DNA of 64,000 bases from Isoperla grammatica. Lineage: Eukaryota > Arthropoda > Insecta > Plecoptera > Perlodidae. The notes beneath the pieces were generated by a model that searched no databases, had not been told where the DNA came from, and saw nothing but the letters and a program-made list of their open reading frames with translations. Within the stretch, counting starts at the first letter, position 1; every line of letters starts with the position of its first letter. Below, in pieces: positions 24,351 to 34,150 of this stretch. The position numbers and the translations under genes are program-made. The DNA is taken from NCBI GenBank assembly GCA_945910005.1, contig OX246743.1, forward strand, positions 694,122-758,121. Direction: 5' to 3'.

Positions 24351-24828
24351 GCATATTTTAGAAAACTGAAAACGGTGATACCCCTTAATTGTGCCGTGAA
24401 GACGCCCACTAAACGTAGCGACGTGAAATTAGCGCCCTCCTTCTTCAACGATCGTAGATTTAACTATCTCGCGATTCCGCTTCATTTCACTTTCAGCGCT
24501 CTAAACAATGAAACCTAATTCCCAGGAACAGTTCGGGTGGTTCGTTAGTAATAAGATCATAGCTCGCGATATGGCGACTCAGTCCTGGGTTCGTTACTTG
24601 TTATAGTTGGGGGGGCTGGTAGAGAAATGACGGCGCGGCCGATAACATTAACACTTTCGCTTCACGATGTCCGATTTGTTTCTTTCTTTGATTCGCTTTT
24701 AATCCTGTGCTGTGATTGAAAGTTTTACGCTAACTAGTTGGTCAGTATGACATCGGCAGTATCAAACCATTACACATAGCCAGGGGCCTAATTCTAGACC
24801 ATGTACGCGGGTCAACATTCAACTAGCA
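24351..24828. other. Unique sequence
   Basis: No gene or repeat recognised. Confidence 0.5.
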
Positions 24829-24966
24829 TGCGGAACGACATTTTTAATTAGGTACTTGTTCTCGATACTTTTTGAAAATTCGGTATTACAATTTGGTATG
24901 TTATTAATTTGGTAAAATTATGTATATATGGAATCGAAAACAAGTAATTAAAACCGTCATTCCGCA
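24829..24966. mobile_element. MITE family M2, copy 1
   Basis: 138 bp. Left end TGCGGAACGAC, then AATTAGGTACTTGTTCTCGATAC; the right end is the inverted form GAATCGAAAACAAGTAATT then GTCATTCCGCA. A second copy lies at 54138-54303. No clear target duplication. Confidence 0.75.
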
Positions 24967-25561
24967 CGCCAGCTGACCCGTACATGCTCGAGATTTGGGT
25001 CCCGGGTAGTCATTTGGGAATCCAAAATAAGGGTGCGGGGGGTTGTGGGCGTTTGGCTCGCAAGAAGGCCGGCAAGTATAAAGGAAAGGTGAGAAAGTAG
25101 ATAAAGGAAAACTGATGAAGGCCACGTGAGTTGAGTAAAGGAATGACAGAAATAATGCACGAGAGCCCTCTTTGCGGGCAGCGGTCACGGCGGAGAGGGA
25201 GCCACGTCAACTGGGTAGATTGCCGACCAACACCCCTCGCCCTTGGGTCAAACCACAAACTAACAAAAACAAGCAAATTAATTGTTTCAAACTCATGAAT
25301 ATCTCATAACGAATGCGGAGTAAACAAAATATGCAATCATGAACGAAATCAAATTTAGTACGAGCGCCATAAAGTACGGACGGGTCAGGTCAAAGCCTCG
25401 TCGACTGTGAGATAATTCACCCCCCGGGACAACCCTGTGTGCGGGGATCACAATCAGGCGGGGCGCAAAACATTGTCTTGATTTACAACACCGGCCTACA
25501 TTATACAATGTTGGTTGTTTTGTGGCGAACAAGAACAACAACACGAAGCCAACACTGGGGG
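24967..25561. other. Unique sequence
   Basis: GC richer than average in parts. Several short open frames on the minus strand without domain signatures. Confidence 0.5.
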
Positions 25562-25908
25562 CAAGGGCGTCGGCAGGATTTTTCGCAGGGGGGGGGGGGG
25601 GGGGGGAGGTTAATAAATAAACAAATAATGTATGTGCAATAAATGTGATAAAACTAACAGTATTTATTAGAAGGCAAGTTTATGTTTTGAATGCTAATTG
25701 CAATCGTCGAGGCTCCATAGCAAATCGGTCGATTACACGTTGTGCTTTGTGCATATAGACACTTTTCTTGTGAATGTTCAACATAGACAGTCCGGTTAAA
25801 CGTTCTGAGCTCATCGTTAAATTAAGTAAATTTTATTTCCTGGATTTTAATTCCGGGGGGGGGGGGGGGGCAAGTGCCACCCCTTGCCCCCATGTGCCGA
25901 CGCCCCTA
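25562..25908. mobile_element. MITE-like element with G-tract ends
   Basis: About 347 bp. GGGCGTCGGCA near the left end and TGCCGACGCCC near the right end form an inverted repeat. Inside lie G runs at 25588-25606 (19) and 25855-25870 (16). The CAAGGGCG start is reminiscent of hAT MITEs, but no 8-bp duplication was found. Confidence 0.55.
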
Positions 25909-26881
25909 ATTAAGGGGAAGGTTCGCGCGTATATGCTGTGTTAAAATTAAAGTTTTAGAAAAAATACAAGATATGGAAATACGTTAATGGCTGAAACGAA
26001 TGTTGTATCATGAAGTACCAACCCGTCAACACCCTTTCATATTGTAAAGTGTAAACTACAGATAGGAAAACCGGTAGCCATATTTGATATTAATTGAATT
26101 TCAACCATGACAAGAAATACTTGTTGGCTGTTTCTTATATTTCAATACCCTCAGAGAATGGAACACAACTTTGTCATGTTGTCACTTATACCAAAATAGG
26201 GTATTAGGAAACTTCAAACATACTGAGAGACCGCGTAAGATTTCGTCACATTTTCTATACACGTAAAAATAAAAACTGTCTAAAAGCTAGTCAGACCACG
26301 AAGCTCGTAATTCCAGCAAAGCATTTCATTATGAAACAAGTTACATTCACACATTTGACCGATAAACATACAAGTTCCAGTTTTAGTCACACGCGTTAAC
26401 ACTTCCCCAAACACCTTCTCATTCTTCGAGTTCTTTATTTCCGCACTAGAAGCAGAACTATCAGCCTGGGAACCAACGTTACTGATGTGTCTGCTCAGTG
26501 ACCAATGCTCGTCGCATCGGGTCGTCAACCTGCCGTAACGACATGGCGAGCTTGGAGGGGAGGAATGCGAGGTGTGAGATATCATGAACATCGCTTCTAT
26601 AATATTCTATTTACATATTGACCACTCAGAATAGACTGGTGGCAAGAAAATAAACAGTTATGAGTAGGAGTCAAGATGTCAATTGTTCATTGCTCATCAA
26701 TGGCGCAGATAAGGAGGTACAGCTTAGCACTAGCAGAGCAGCGCTATCTATGTGTTAGTTTGAGTTCTCAATAATGATTCAATTAATGAACAGGAATGTA
26801 CAGATTTTGAAACAGAAAGCTCCGCAATAAAATGAATGCCGAATACAGCAATACTGACGATATTTGACGTGCAGTATTGAA
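25909..26881. other. Unique sequence
   Basis: No convincing gene. A 103-codon minus-strand open frame at 26280-26591 has no recognised domain. Confidence 0.5.
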
Positions 26882-27040
26882 GTCGTCGTACAACAACCTC
26901 GGTAATGCTTTCGTCATCAATCTATGACGTGTTTACGGTCTCGGCCAACCCGAGCAGGTATTTGAATTAGCCACGGCCGCTGGTTGGCTGTCGCTCACCT
27001 ACCTGTCACGGAAGCATTACCGAAGTTGTTGTACGACGAC
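26882..27040. mobile_element. MITE family M1, copy 1
   Basis: 159 bp with about 32-bp inverted ends (GTCGTCGTACAACAAC, TCGGTAATGCTT). Related to copies at 40307, 42100, 43690 and 55191 by the TTCGTCAT/CTATGACG and GGCCAA/GGTTGGC core blocks. Confidence 0.75.
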
Positions 27041-27671
27041 ACCCTATATAACATTCATCTAAGCGGAGTTAGTATTTGATAGTGTTTTACGACGTACTCG
27101 ACAGCAGCCAATCAAATCCATTGCCCCCCCCCCCCCCCCCCAACGAAAACCCATCATACATGTCTACAATGAATGTATGGCAAATATTTAAAATATCCCA
27201 TTCATAAACTTTTATTATATATTATAATGTATTTGGCGCTTACTTTCATAGCGAAACAAAACCAAATCTCAATTATTATATCCTCAAAGAATCTGGTATT
27301 CTTCTAAAAACCATATGAAAAAACATTTACAAATTTAGCCTGTGACACTGTTGTAGGAGCCTCTCCCCCCCCCCCCCCCCCCCCCCCCCCACCCCCTCCC
27401 AATAACCCCAATTATATCGAGCGTCAAAACTTTAACGGTTGCACATTGTCCTCTCATATATCAGCAACGTTGTTTTGTTAATAACCTGTGGCGTTTGTCA
27501 ATCAGTATTCATTTGATTCATTTTTGGCTTGCTAACTTGCAATAATTATCTCCTTACAATTCCACCCCCATCCCGAACTATACTCCTAGCTACGCCGCTG
27601 TACAAGGTTAAAGGCTTCAATCAACCACGCAATACCGGCGAGGTGGGGTAGACGTGACTTGCTGGACGTTG
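27041..27671. other. Unique sequence with poly-C tracts
   Basis: Contains poly-C at 27124-27141 (18) and 27365-27390 (26), a reversed ACGACGTACTCGACA SINE-tail fragment at about 27089-27103, and at 27583-27600 the right terminus of a hAT-like element (CTCCTAGCTACGCCGCTG) whose left end was not found. Confidence 0.5.
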
Positions 27672-27852
27672 TGACGACCCCCGCGATATATATGTAATAA
27701 ATCTGATTCGGATGATGATGATACTTGGGTTTTACTTCCATATTTTTGCAGCTTTGGCTAATCGAGACGATGATGGGTGAAATATGAAGATGAAGATTAA
27801 AAAAGAACGCTAATGTCCGAATCAGATCCGTTGCACATCGCGGGGGTCGTCA
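27672..27852. mobile_element. MITE family M3 carrying a SINE fragment
   Basis: 181 bp with inverted ends TGACGACCCCCGCGAT and, inward, ATCTGATTCGGA; the right end has the inverted TCCGAATCAGAT and CGCGGGGGTCGTCA. The central 110 bp match the tail region of SINE family B. A left half-copy of the same ends is at 33515-33552. Confidence 0.75.
27705..27815 (-). mobile_element. SINE family B, tail fragment
   Basis: Aligns with 57365-57460 (GATGATGAT, TATTTTTGCA, GCTAATCGAGA, ATTATGAAGATGAA-type blocks). It lacks the tRNA-related head. It lies inside MITE M3. Confidence 0.65.
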
Positions 27853-27859
27853 TAAGGGA

Positions 27860-28045
27860 AGTTCACCAAGGGAGGGCAGGGCCTGGGAGGCGTATCTTCA
27901 GTAGGACAGTGGGGAGAAAGGGACAGGGTCTCCTTTCGTCACCTCTTACGACCAGCAGAGTTACTCTGAGCCTATGGTTCCTGACGGGTCTCTGATTCAT
28001 ATGACCTAAGCTGTCGAGTACGTCGTTCAAGACGAAAGTATCAAA
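27860..28045 (+). mobile_element. SINE-like fragment with conserved core
   Basis: Carries CTCTTACGACCAGCAGAG followed about 75 bp later by GTCGAGTACGTCGTT. The first motif recurs (reverse complement) at 50060-50085. Similar motifs occur in widely distributed invertebrate SINEs; identification is by recollection of the motif, not by a search. Confidence 0.4.
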
Positions 28046-28378
28046 ATATTGGCTACCTCATCATCATGGCGCATGATCTAACAATATAGATATTATTAGA
28101 TCATGATCATGGCGCCACATCGGACGCCTGAATGGAAGTCGAGTGTAATTGTGACGTCATCACGCAGGTGTTGATTGAGTCAGGTGACTAGCCGACATAC
28201 AGACACGAGGGTGACTCAGATCAGACAACCTCCAGTCTCTTTACTTGGACATGTCAAGCTGACTGAGTCAATGACCAAGACATTCACTGTGGACATGCGT
28301 ATGGGATTGCACTCGGTTCAGTCCTGCTCGACGAAGTGACGTCATACTCCGAGCATGTTTCGCTCCGAGTGCAACGAG
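28046..28378. other. Unique sequence with hairpins and two CREs
   Basis: Contains an imperfect hairpin at about 28065-28115 (GGCGCATGATCTAA against AGATCATGATCATGGCGCC), CRE octamers at 28152-28159 and 28337-28344, and a TTGCACTCGG/CCGAGTGCAA inverted pair around the second CRE. Confidence 0.5.
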
Positions 28379-28380
28379 CT

Positions 28381-29118
28381 GGACCCCTATTCGGTAACTT
28401 TCCCATTTCTGCCTGAAATGAAAGCAGCCGAAACGAATGCAGGCAGAAATTATTTGCCCGTTTCAGCCGTCGCCAAAGATGAACAAAATAGCGATTCTAT
28501 AACAGCGCCTGAAATGTGTATGAGCGCTTTGGGAGGACATCACAAGGCGACTGAGCCACCGAGGCTTTAAACCAATCAGAAACAGACAATATCATGATTT
28601 AGAGGGCCGTGATCACTGCAACCAAACTGCAACACGGCTCAAATCAAAACAAACATAACCCTACACAGTTACATGAACGCGTCTTTTACAACACAAGAAG
28701 CAACCTAGAATGCAATATTTCTCTATTCTAGGAATGTCTCTATGTTCTAGGAAGCCTACAAGGTAATGCCTAGGCCTACGCCAATATCTAATTATGTCTT
28801 AACACTGAATTTATATGTATCGGGCTAGTAATACGGCAGTCCTAGTGATACAATAGGCCTAGGCTAAAGTTGTTTACGTAATATTTCTCTAATGGCGGGC
28901 GTCACTAGACCGCGGCGCCGGCTGAGATTTTCGAATAATAAAGACTGCCTCAAATGAAAAGCAAATACGTTGTTTATTGGTGTTTTTCACTCATTATAAT
29001 GGAACATAATTAATAAATGCAGTTTGCAGTACAATATCACGCGTCAACAGTTATTATCCATGCTTAATATTACGGCTGATTTCGTTTCACCAGTAAAAAA
29101 GCTACTGAAACCATATCA
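28381..29118. repeat. 738-bp tandem duplication, unit 1
   Basis: Almost identical to the next unit. It has an open frame at 28355-28570 that ends at TAA. The 738-bp period is a multiple of three, so frames carry across the junction, but no known domain is visible and other stops are present. An AATAAAGACTGCC poly(A)-like motif lies near 28938. Confidence 0.9.
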
Positions 29119-29856
29119 GGACCCCTATTCGGTAACTTTCCCATTTCTGCCTGAAATGAAAGCAGCCGAAACGAATGCAGGCAGAAATTATTTGCCCGTT
29201 TCAGCCGTCGCCAAAGATGAACAAAATAGCGATTCTATAACAGCGCCTGAAATGTGTATGTACGCTTTGGGAGGACATCACAAGGCGACTGAGCCACCGA
29301 GGCTTTAAGCCAATCAGAAACAGACAATATCATGATTTAGAGGGCCGTGATCACTGCAACCAAACTGCAACACGGCTCAAATCAAAACAAACATAACCCT
29401 ACACAGTTACATGAACGCGTCTTTTACAACCCAAGAAGCAACCTAGAATACCATTATTCTCTATTCTAGGAATGTCTCTATGTTCTAGGAAGCCTACAAG
29501 GTAATGCCTAGGCCTACGCCAATATCTAATAATGTCTTAACATTGAATTTATATGTATCGGCCTAGTAATACGGCAGTCCTAGTGATACAATAGGCCTAG
29601 GCTAGAGTTGTTTACGTAATATTTCTCTAATGGCGGGCGTCACTAGACCGCGGCGCCGGCTGAGATTTTCGAATAATAAAGACTGCCTCAAATGAAAAGT
29701 AAAGACGTTGTTTATTGGTGTTTTTCACTCATTATAATGGAACATAATTATTAAATGCAGTTTGCAGTACAATATCACGCGTAAACAGTTATTATCCATG
29801 CTTAATATTACGGCTGATTTCGTTTCACCAGTAAAAAAGCTACTGAAACCATATCA
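29119..29856. repeat. 738-bp tandem duplication, unit 2
   Basis: Differs from unit 1 at only a handful of positions, so the duplication is recent (or an assembly artefact). The 94-codon open frame 29024-29308 spans the unit junction. Confidence 0.9.
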
Positions 29857-30118
29857 GGACCACGGAAATGGATTCAGGCGGAAACGGGCACCAAAAAAGT
29901 TACAAAATCGCAATTATCCGATCAACGTCGAATTCAGGCAGAAACCATATCAGGACCTACGAAAAAAAGTTACAGAATACGGGTCCAGGACCACGGAAAT
30001 GGATTCAGGCGGAAACGGGCACCAAAAAAGTTACAAAATCGCAATTATCCGATCAACGTTGAATTCAGGCAGAAACCATATCAGGACCTACGAAAAAAAG
30101 TTACAGAATAGGGGTCCA
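29857..30118. repeat. 131-bp tandem repeat, two copies
   Basis: Units at 29857-29987 and 29988-30118, sharing ATCAGGACC blocks with the ends of the 738-bp units. The last unit supplies the right inverted terminus. Confidence 0.9.
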
Positions 30119-30192
30119 GTGGTACGTGGCGGCCGCGCAGTGCATCGTGGTCCCGCTAGCTAGTTGGCAAGAAAGATGCCGTCGGGGCTACA

Positions 30193-30474
30193 TAATAATA
30201 ATTATAATTTTTGTAGAAATACCCGTTCTAGGGTGCACACCAGCTTTACCTGATGTGCCCCTCTTCAGGTGACTATAACTAGGTTAGTAGGGTGTTTGGA
30301 CAGCTGGGAAGGATTGTCCGAGGGTTGTTAGTAGGAATCAATCCCAGCATTCGCTTTTACGACTGAGGAAAACCTCGGAAAAAACCTTCAGTCAGGACTA
30401 CCGGGGGCCGGAATCGAACCGGCGACCTCCCGAATTAGAGTCTCGCGTCTTACCGCTGAGCCACCTCTATCGGT
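30193..30474 (-). mobile_element. SINE family A, full length, with TSD
   Basis: A tRNA-derived SINE read on the minus strand: A box TGGCTCAGCGG (GTGGCTCAGC form), B box GGTTCGATTCC, a body of about 200 bp and an (ATT)n-like tail. It is flanked by the 9-bp direct repeat GGGGCTACA (30184-30192 and 30475-30483), the target-site duplication expected of retroposition. The tRNA-related head has a TCTAATTC anticodon-region segment like arginine tRNA (UCU), but the acceptor ends do not pair, so it is not a tRNA gene. Confidence 0.85.
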
Positions 30475-30519
30475 GGGGCTACACTAACCTCAAGATCAGA
30501 ATAACAGTTTTAGGCGGTT

Positions 30520-30600
30520 GTAGCCGGTTGCAAGTTGCACGACCCGACCCCTATTGCGTCGCATTCCGCAACCCGGGCGCAACTTGCAACCGGTTGCATC
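30520..30600. repeat. Hairpin-forming inverted repeat
   Basis: CCGGTTGCAAGTTGC is followed about 45 bp later by GCAACTTGCAACCGGTTGC. Confidence 0.8.
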
Positions 30601-30659
30601 TTGCGCCCGGCAACGTATTGGAATGAGGGCCAGGATTACACATCTTGGTTCTTGCATAG

Positions 30660-30935
30660 TTACGGCCAACTTCTTGGACCGACGGCTTCTTTTCTATATC
30701 CTTCTTGAAAGTGTTTATAAACCTTCATACCTCTCATTGAAGTGACAATAATGCTCTGATTGTACCTCGGGAATAAGGATGCTGTTGAAAAAGCAGGTGT
30801 ACCTATACTTTCTACTACCTTCAATGAAAAAACTACGGACTTATTTTGTTCATTGAGAGTATGTCAATATTTTTGTGGTTGCTTTCGGTCTGTGGGAGAG
30901 ACTGGCTATGGTGCTGTGTCTGTCCGTACAACAAC
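30660..30935. repeat. Dispersed repeat X, copy 2
   Basis: Second copy of the element at 21655-21945, same orientation. Diverged by small indels. Confidence 0.7.
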
Positions 30936-31044
30936 CCCTTCCAACGAAGTTGGGCGTATAATTCGTCGACAACGACGCCGAAGAAGTCACTAATTACCAA
31001 CAACTCTCCACTCGATACATTACGAAAGTGAACCATCTGCATGA

Positions 31045-31857
31045 GGGGGGGGGGGGTTAGAAGTGAGGTAAGTGAAACATCGTCATGAGGGGGTAGAAGT
31101 GAGGTGATTGAAACAACGGCATGAGGGGGTAGAAGTGAGGTGAAACATCGGCATGGGGGGGTAGAAGTGAGGTAAGTGAAACATCGTCATGAGGGGGTAG
31201 AAGTGAGGTGATTGAAACAACGGCATGAGGGGGTAGAAGTGAGGTGAAACATCGGCATGGGGGGGTAGAAGTGAGGTAAGTGAAACATCGGCATGAGGGG
31301 GTAGAAGTGTGGTAAGTGAAACAACGGCATGAGGGGGTAGAAGTGAGGTGAAACATCGGCATGGGGGGAGAAAGTGAGGTGAGTGAAACATCGTCACGAG
31401 AGGGTAGAAGTAAGGTGAAACATCGGCATGAGGGGGTAGAAGTGTGGTAAGTGAAACATCGTCACGAGAGGGTAGAAGTGAGGTGGAACATCGGCATGAG
31501 GGGTAGAAGTGAGGTGGAACATCGGCATGGGGGGTAGAAGTGTGGTAAGTGAAACATCGTCACGAGAGGGTAGAAGTGAGGTGGAACATCGGCATGAGGG
31601 GTAGCAGTGAGGTGAAACATCGGCATGGGGGGTAAAAGTGAGGTAAGTGAAACATCGGCATGAGGGGGTAGAAGTGAGGTAAGTGAAACATCGGCATGAG
31701 GGGGTAGAAAGTGAGGTAAGTGAAACATCGGCATGAGGGGGGAGAAGTGAGGTGAAACATCGGCATGGGGGGTAGAAGTGAGGTGAAACATCGGCATTAG
31801 GGGGTAAAAGTGAGGTGAAACATCAGCATGGGGGGTAGCAGTGTGGGGGGGTAGATG
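31045..31857. repeat. Minisatellite of about 33-36 bp units
   Basis: Units built on GTAGAAGTGAGGTGAAACATCGGCATGAGGGG with an optional AAGT insertion. About 24 units with variable G-run length. The last unit ends about 20 bp before the donor site of the probable exon (minus strand), so it lies in the downstream intron. Confidence 0.95.
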
Positions 31858-31879
31858 TGTGGTGGGGTAGCTGACTCAC

Positions 31880-32048
31880 CTCTTGGCGTTCATGTCGGGC
31901 GAGGAGGATCCCCCGATGGCCGAGTCGGCGTCGTCGTTGTTGAGGCTGTGGGGGGAGGCGGGGGGGTCGGGGTTGGTCCCCGTCAGCACGAAGGTGGGGG
32001 CGGCCACCCCTGCTGGCCTCTGCGGCGCCATCATCATTCTCTGCGCGC
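31880..32048 (-). CDS. Probable internal exon, unidentified protein
   Basis: 169 bp at about 68% G+C in a region otherwise AT-rich or repetitive. On the minus strand it has a pyrimidine-rich acceptor ending TGTTCCAG before 32048 and a consensus donor AAGAG/GTGAGT after 31880. The one biologically plausible frame (phase 1 in, phase 2 out) is open throughout and reads a low-complexity Pro/Ala part, then LNNDDADSAIGGSSSPDMNA near the end. That acidic and Ser-rich segment suggests an intracellular regulatory protein, but I do not recognise the family. Codons end mostly in C or G, unlike the repeats around it. It is sandwiched between two intronic minisatellites, and no other exon of the gene was found in the window. 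Splice sites, composition and the natural-looking frame are what is seen; a gene around it is inference. Confidence 0.6.
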
Positions 32049-32050
32049 CT

Positions 32051-32412
32051 GGAACAGGGGAACACACAGTAAGAACCAGGTAAAGAGGGGAACACACGAT
32101 AAGAACCAGGTAAACAGGGGAACACACAGTAAGAACCAGGTAAACAGGGGAACACACGGTAAGAACCAGGTAAACAGGGGAACACACAGTAAGAACCAGG
32201 TAAACTGGGGAACACACGGTAAGAACCAGGTAAACAGGGGAACACACGACAAGAACCGGTTACACAGGGGAACACACGATAAGAACCGGTTACACAGGGG
32301 AACACACGATAAGAACCAGTAAAACAGGGGAACACACGATAAGAACCAGTTAAACAGGGGAACACACGGTAAGAACCAGTTAAACAGGGGAACACACGAT
32401 AAGAACCAGTGT
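32051..32412. repeat. 30-bp minisatellite, about 12 units
   Basis: Units of GGGGAACACACAGTAAGAACC plus AGGTAAACA. The first unit supplies the polypyrimidine tract of the exon acceptor (on the minus strand TGTTCCCCTGTT). 30 bp is a multiple of three, so long open frames appear on both strands and are not taken as coding. Confidence 0.95.
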
Positions 32413-32441
32413 TATTTAAAGGGAACACACGAACTCAAGAA

Positions 32442-32567
32442 ACTGAAAATATACATATATGATGACCATTGAGCATGTTAAAATAATTAAAAACACGTGG
32501 GATTACTGAAAATATACATATATGATGACCATTGAGCATGTTAAAATAATTAAAAACACGTGGGATT
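32442..32567. repeat. 63-bp tandem duplication
   Basis: Units at 32442-32504 and 32505-32567, identical by eye, starting ACTGAAAATATACATATATG. Confidence 0.95.
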
Positions 32568-32789
32568 GTTACGCCACGTCGTAGACACTTACTTGCCATG
32601 TCAAACCGGGTCACGAAAGTCTAAATTGTTTTAATAGTGGACATATTATACAATGAGGCCCGAATTACACAAACTTCATAAATCACAGATTATGATTGGT
32701 ATTCATGGTTTCAACAAACATTAGGCCTAAATATAAAATGCACGGTGTCTCCTAGCAGACCCAATGTTTGTTATCAACTAATTGGAGGC
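32568..32789. other. Unique sequence
   Basis: Nothing recognised. Confidence 0.5.
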
Positions 32790-32925
32790 TAAAATGATTA
32801 TTATTTTGGTTTAACGACGTACTCGACAACTATCATATAAGGTCGGGGTGATTGGAGGACATGGACAAGTAGGACGTGAACTGTCTTGCGTCTGGCTTCT
32901 TCCCCTCGACCTGTCCGGCTAGGAT
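32790..32925 (-). mobile_element. SINE tail fragment, reversed
   Basis: GGTTTAACGACGTACTCGACA at 32811 is the reverse of the CGAGTACGTCGTTAAACC tail seen in other SINE fragments here. Confidence 0.4.
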
Positions 32926-32936
32926 ACCCCTACGAG

Positions 32937-33083
32937 CAGGGCGATTCTGTATGGGCGATGATACGTTTGTCACCAGTTTCAGTTGTTAGAAGAAGGCGAT
33001 GAGCCAATCACCACCTTGCATTCGCCTTCAGTAACGACTGAAACCGCTGATAAATTTATCGTCGCCCATACAGAATCGCCCTG
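32937..33083. mobile_element. MITE, 147 bp, near-perfect ends
   Basis: Starts CAGGGCGATTCTGTATGGGC and ends with its inverted copy; 22 of 22 terminal bases pair, then further pairing after one mismatch. The CAGGGCG start is hAT-like, but the flanks do not show an 8-bp duplication. Confidence 0.8.
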
Positions 33084-33753
33084 CAGAACCATCGGCCGCT
33101 AAGTCTGGTGAAAGGGTGAAACCCATGGGTGAAACCGGGCCCGACGGACGTGAAACACGATTATTGGAGAACGTCACACGAGTTTGGCAGCGACATCCAC
33201 GACAAGGTTGGTTCTATTTTCGACGTGTTGCGGGTGTTGGGGTCACATACTATGACTTGGCAGGCGGACAACCGGAAACATCGAGTGGACGAGCCTCGCA
33301 TGGATGTACAGGAGACAAAGCTACGCTGCAATCTTTATAATTACAAACTTTAACATTTCACGGTATCCGGATAGGGACCGTCGCCTCCAGACTCGCCTAT
33401 CCTGGCACACGTCCTTACTGATATGTACTAGTCGATGTGCGAGACCCTGTCCCTCCCCCCTCATTGTCCCACTTACCCCTGCCCTCATTTGCTGGACTCA
33501 TTTTTTGACGACCCCCGCAATGTATAATGGATCAGATTCGAAAGGAATAATCAAAATGAAACCACACATGCGTGGCTATATGCCCCTCCCCCCTCCCCAC
33601 GCACCCGCCCCACAGAGATACTGTATGAATAGCATTGGTATAATAAAGTAAGTAGCATGCCTAGGATGAAATTGAGTAATGTTATTGTTCGATGGGGATG
33701 GAGACTTTTGCGTGCTTTGGCATCTCCGGGATGGGAGGATTATTTATGTATTC
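33084..33753. other. Unique sequence with a half MITE
   Basis: A left-end copy of MITE M3 (TGACGACCCCCGC, then GGATCAGATTCGAA) is at 33515-33552. No gene was recognised; the two overlapping 74-codon frames near 33116-33353 have no domain. Confidence 0.5.
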
Positions 33754-33761
33754 GTCCAGCT

Positions 33762-34142
33762 CAGTGGCGTAACTAGGAGTTGTTTCGGGGGGGGGGGGTT
33801 AACAGGTGAAAGTGAGGGGTGTGTGAAAAGGAAGGGGTCTAGGGTGAAGCCCCAGCCGCCGAAAGCGAATTGCTTTTTAGAGTCCAAGGAATAAAACTCG
33901 AAGCATTACCCAGTTGTTTATATTACGTTACTGTTTACAATAGTTCCCACAACGTTTGAGATGAATAGTATTTATTTTGGTTGAAATGTTTGCAATAGGT
34001 GCACCTGTTGTCCAAAACGCCAAACACAATCATAAGATTATGTATCATTATACTATCAGCCCCGGTGTAGTTTCGGGCGGGGGGGGGGTTAAACCCCCTA
34101 ACCACCCCTTCCCCCCCCCCCCCCTCCCTAGTCACGCTACTG
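33762..34142. mobile_element. hAT MITE with 8-bp TSD
   Basis: 381 bp with ends CAGTGGCGTAACTAGG and CCTAGTCACGCTACTG. It is flanked by GTCCAGCT (33754-33761) and ATCCAGCT (34143-34150), an 8-bp duplication with one mismatch. Subterminal G and C runs (33787-33798, 34111-34124). It has no transposase. Confidence 0.88.
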
Positions 34143-34150
34143 ATCCAGCT

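Larger units (their letters stand above)
28379..30120. mobile_element. Inverted-repeat element with internal duplications
   Basis: The left end CTGGACCCCTATTC, GGTAACTTT is matched in inverted form at the right end by AAAGTTACAGAATAGGGG and TCCAG, and TTTCTGCCTGAA further in is matched by TTCAGGCAGAAA. This marks a 1.74 kb unit that looks like a non-autonomous DNA transposon. No transposase is seen, and a target duplication could not be assigned. The interior is an exact 738-bp tandem duplication followed by two 131-bp units. Confidence 0.65.

Noticed and set aside
26280..26591. 103-codon minus-strand gene
   Set aside because: No recognised motif and no supporting splice or start context.
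28381..29856. Pair of LTRs of a retrotransposon
   Set aside because: The two 738-bp units are directly adjacent with no internal region, no TG/CA ends and no primer-binding site.
31823..32428. 201-residue repeat protein across the exon and 30-bp minisatellite
   Set aside because: The frame reads an Arg/Gln-rich shadow through the exon; the splice-consistent frame is a different one.
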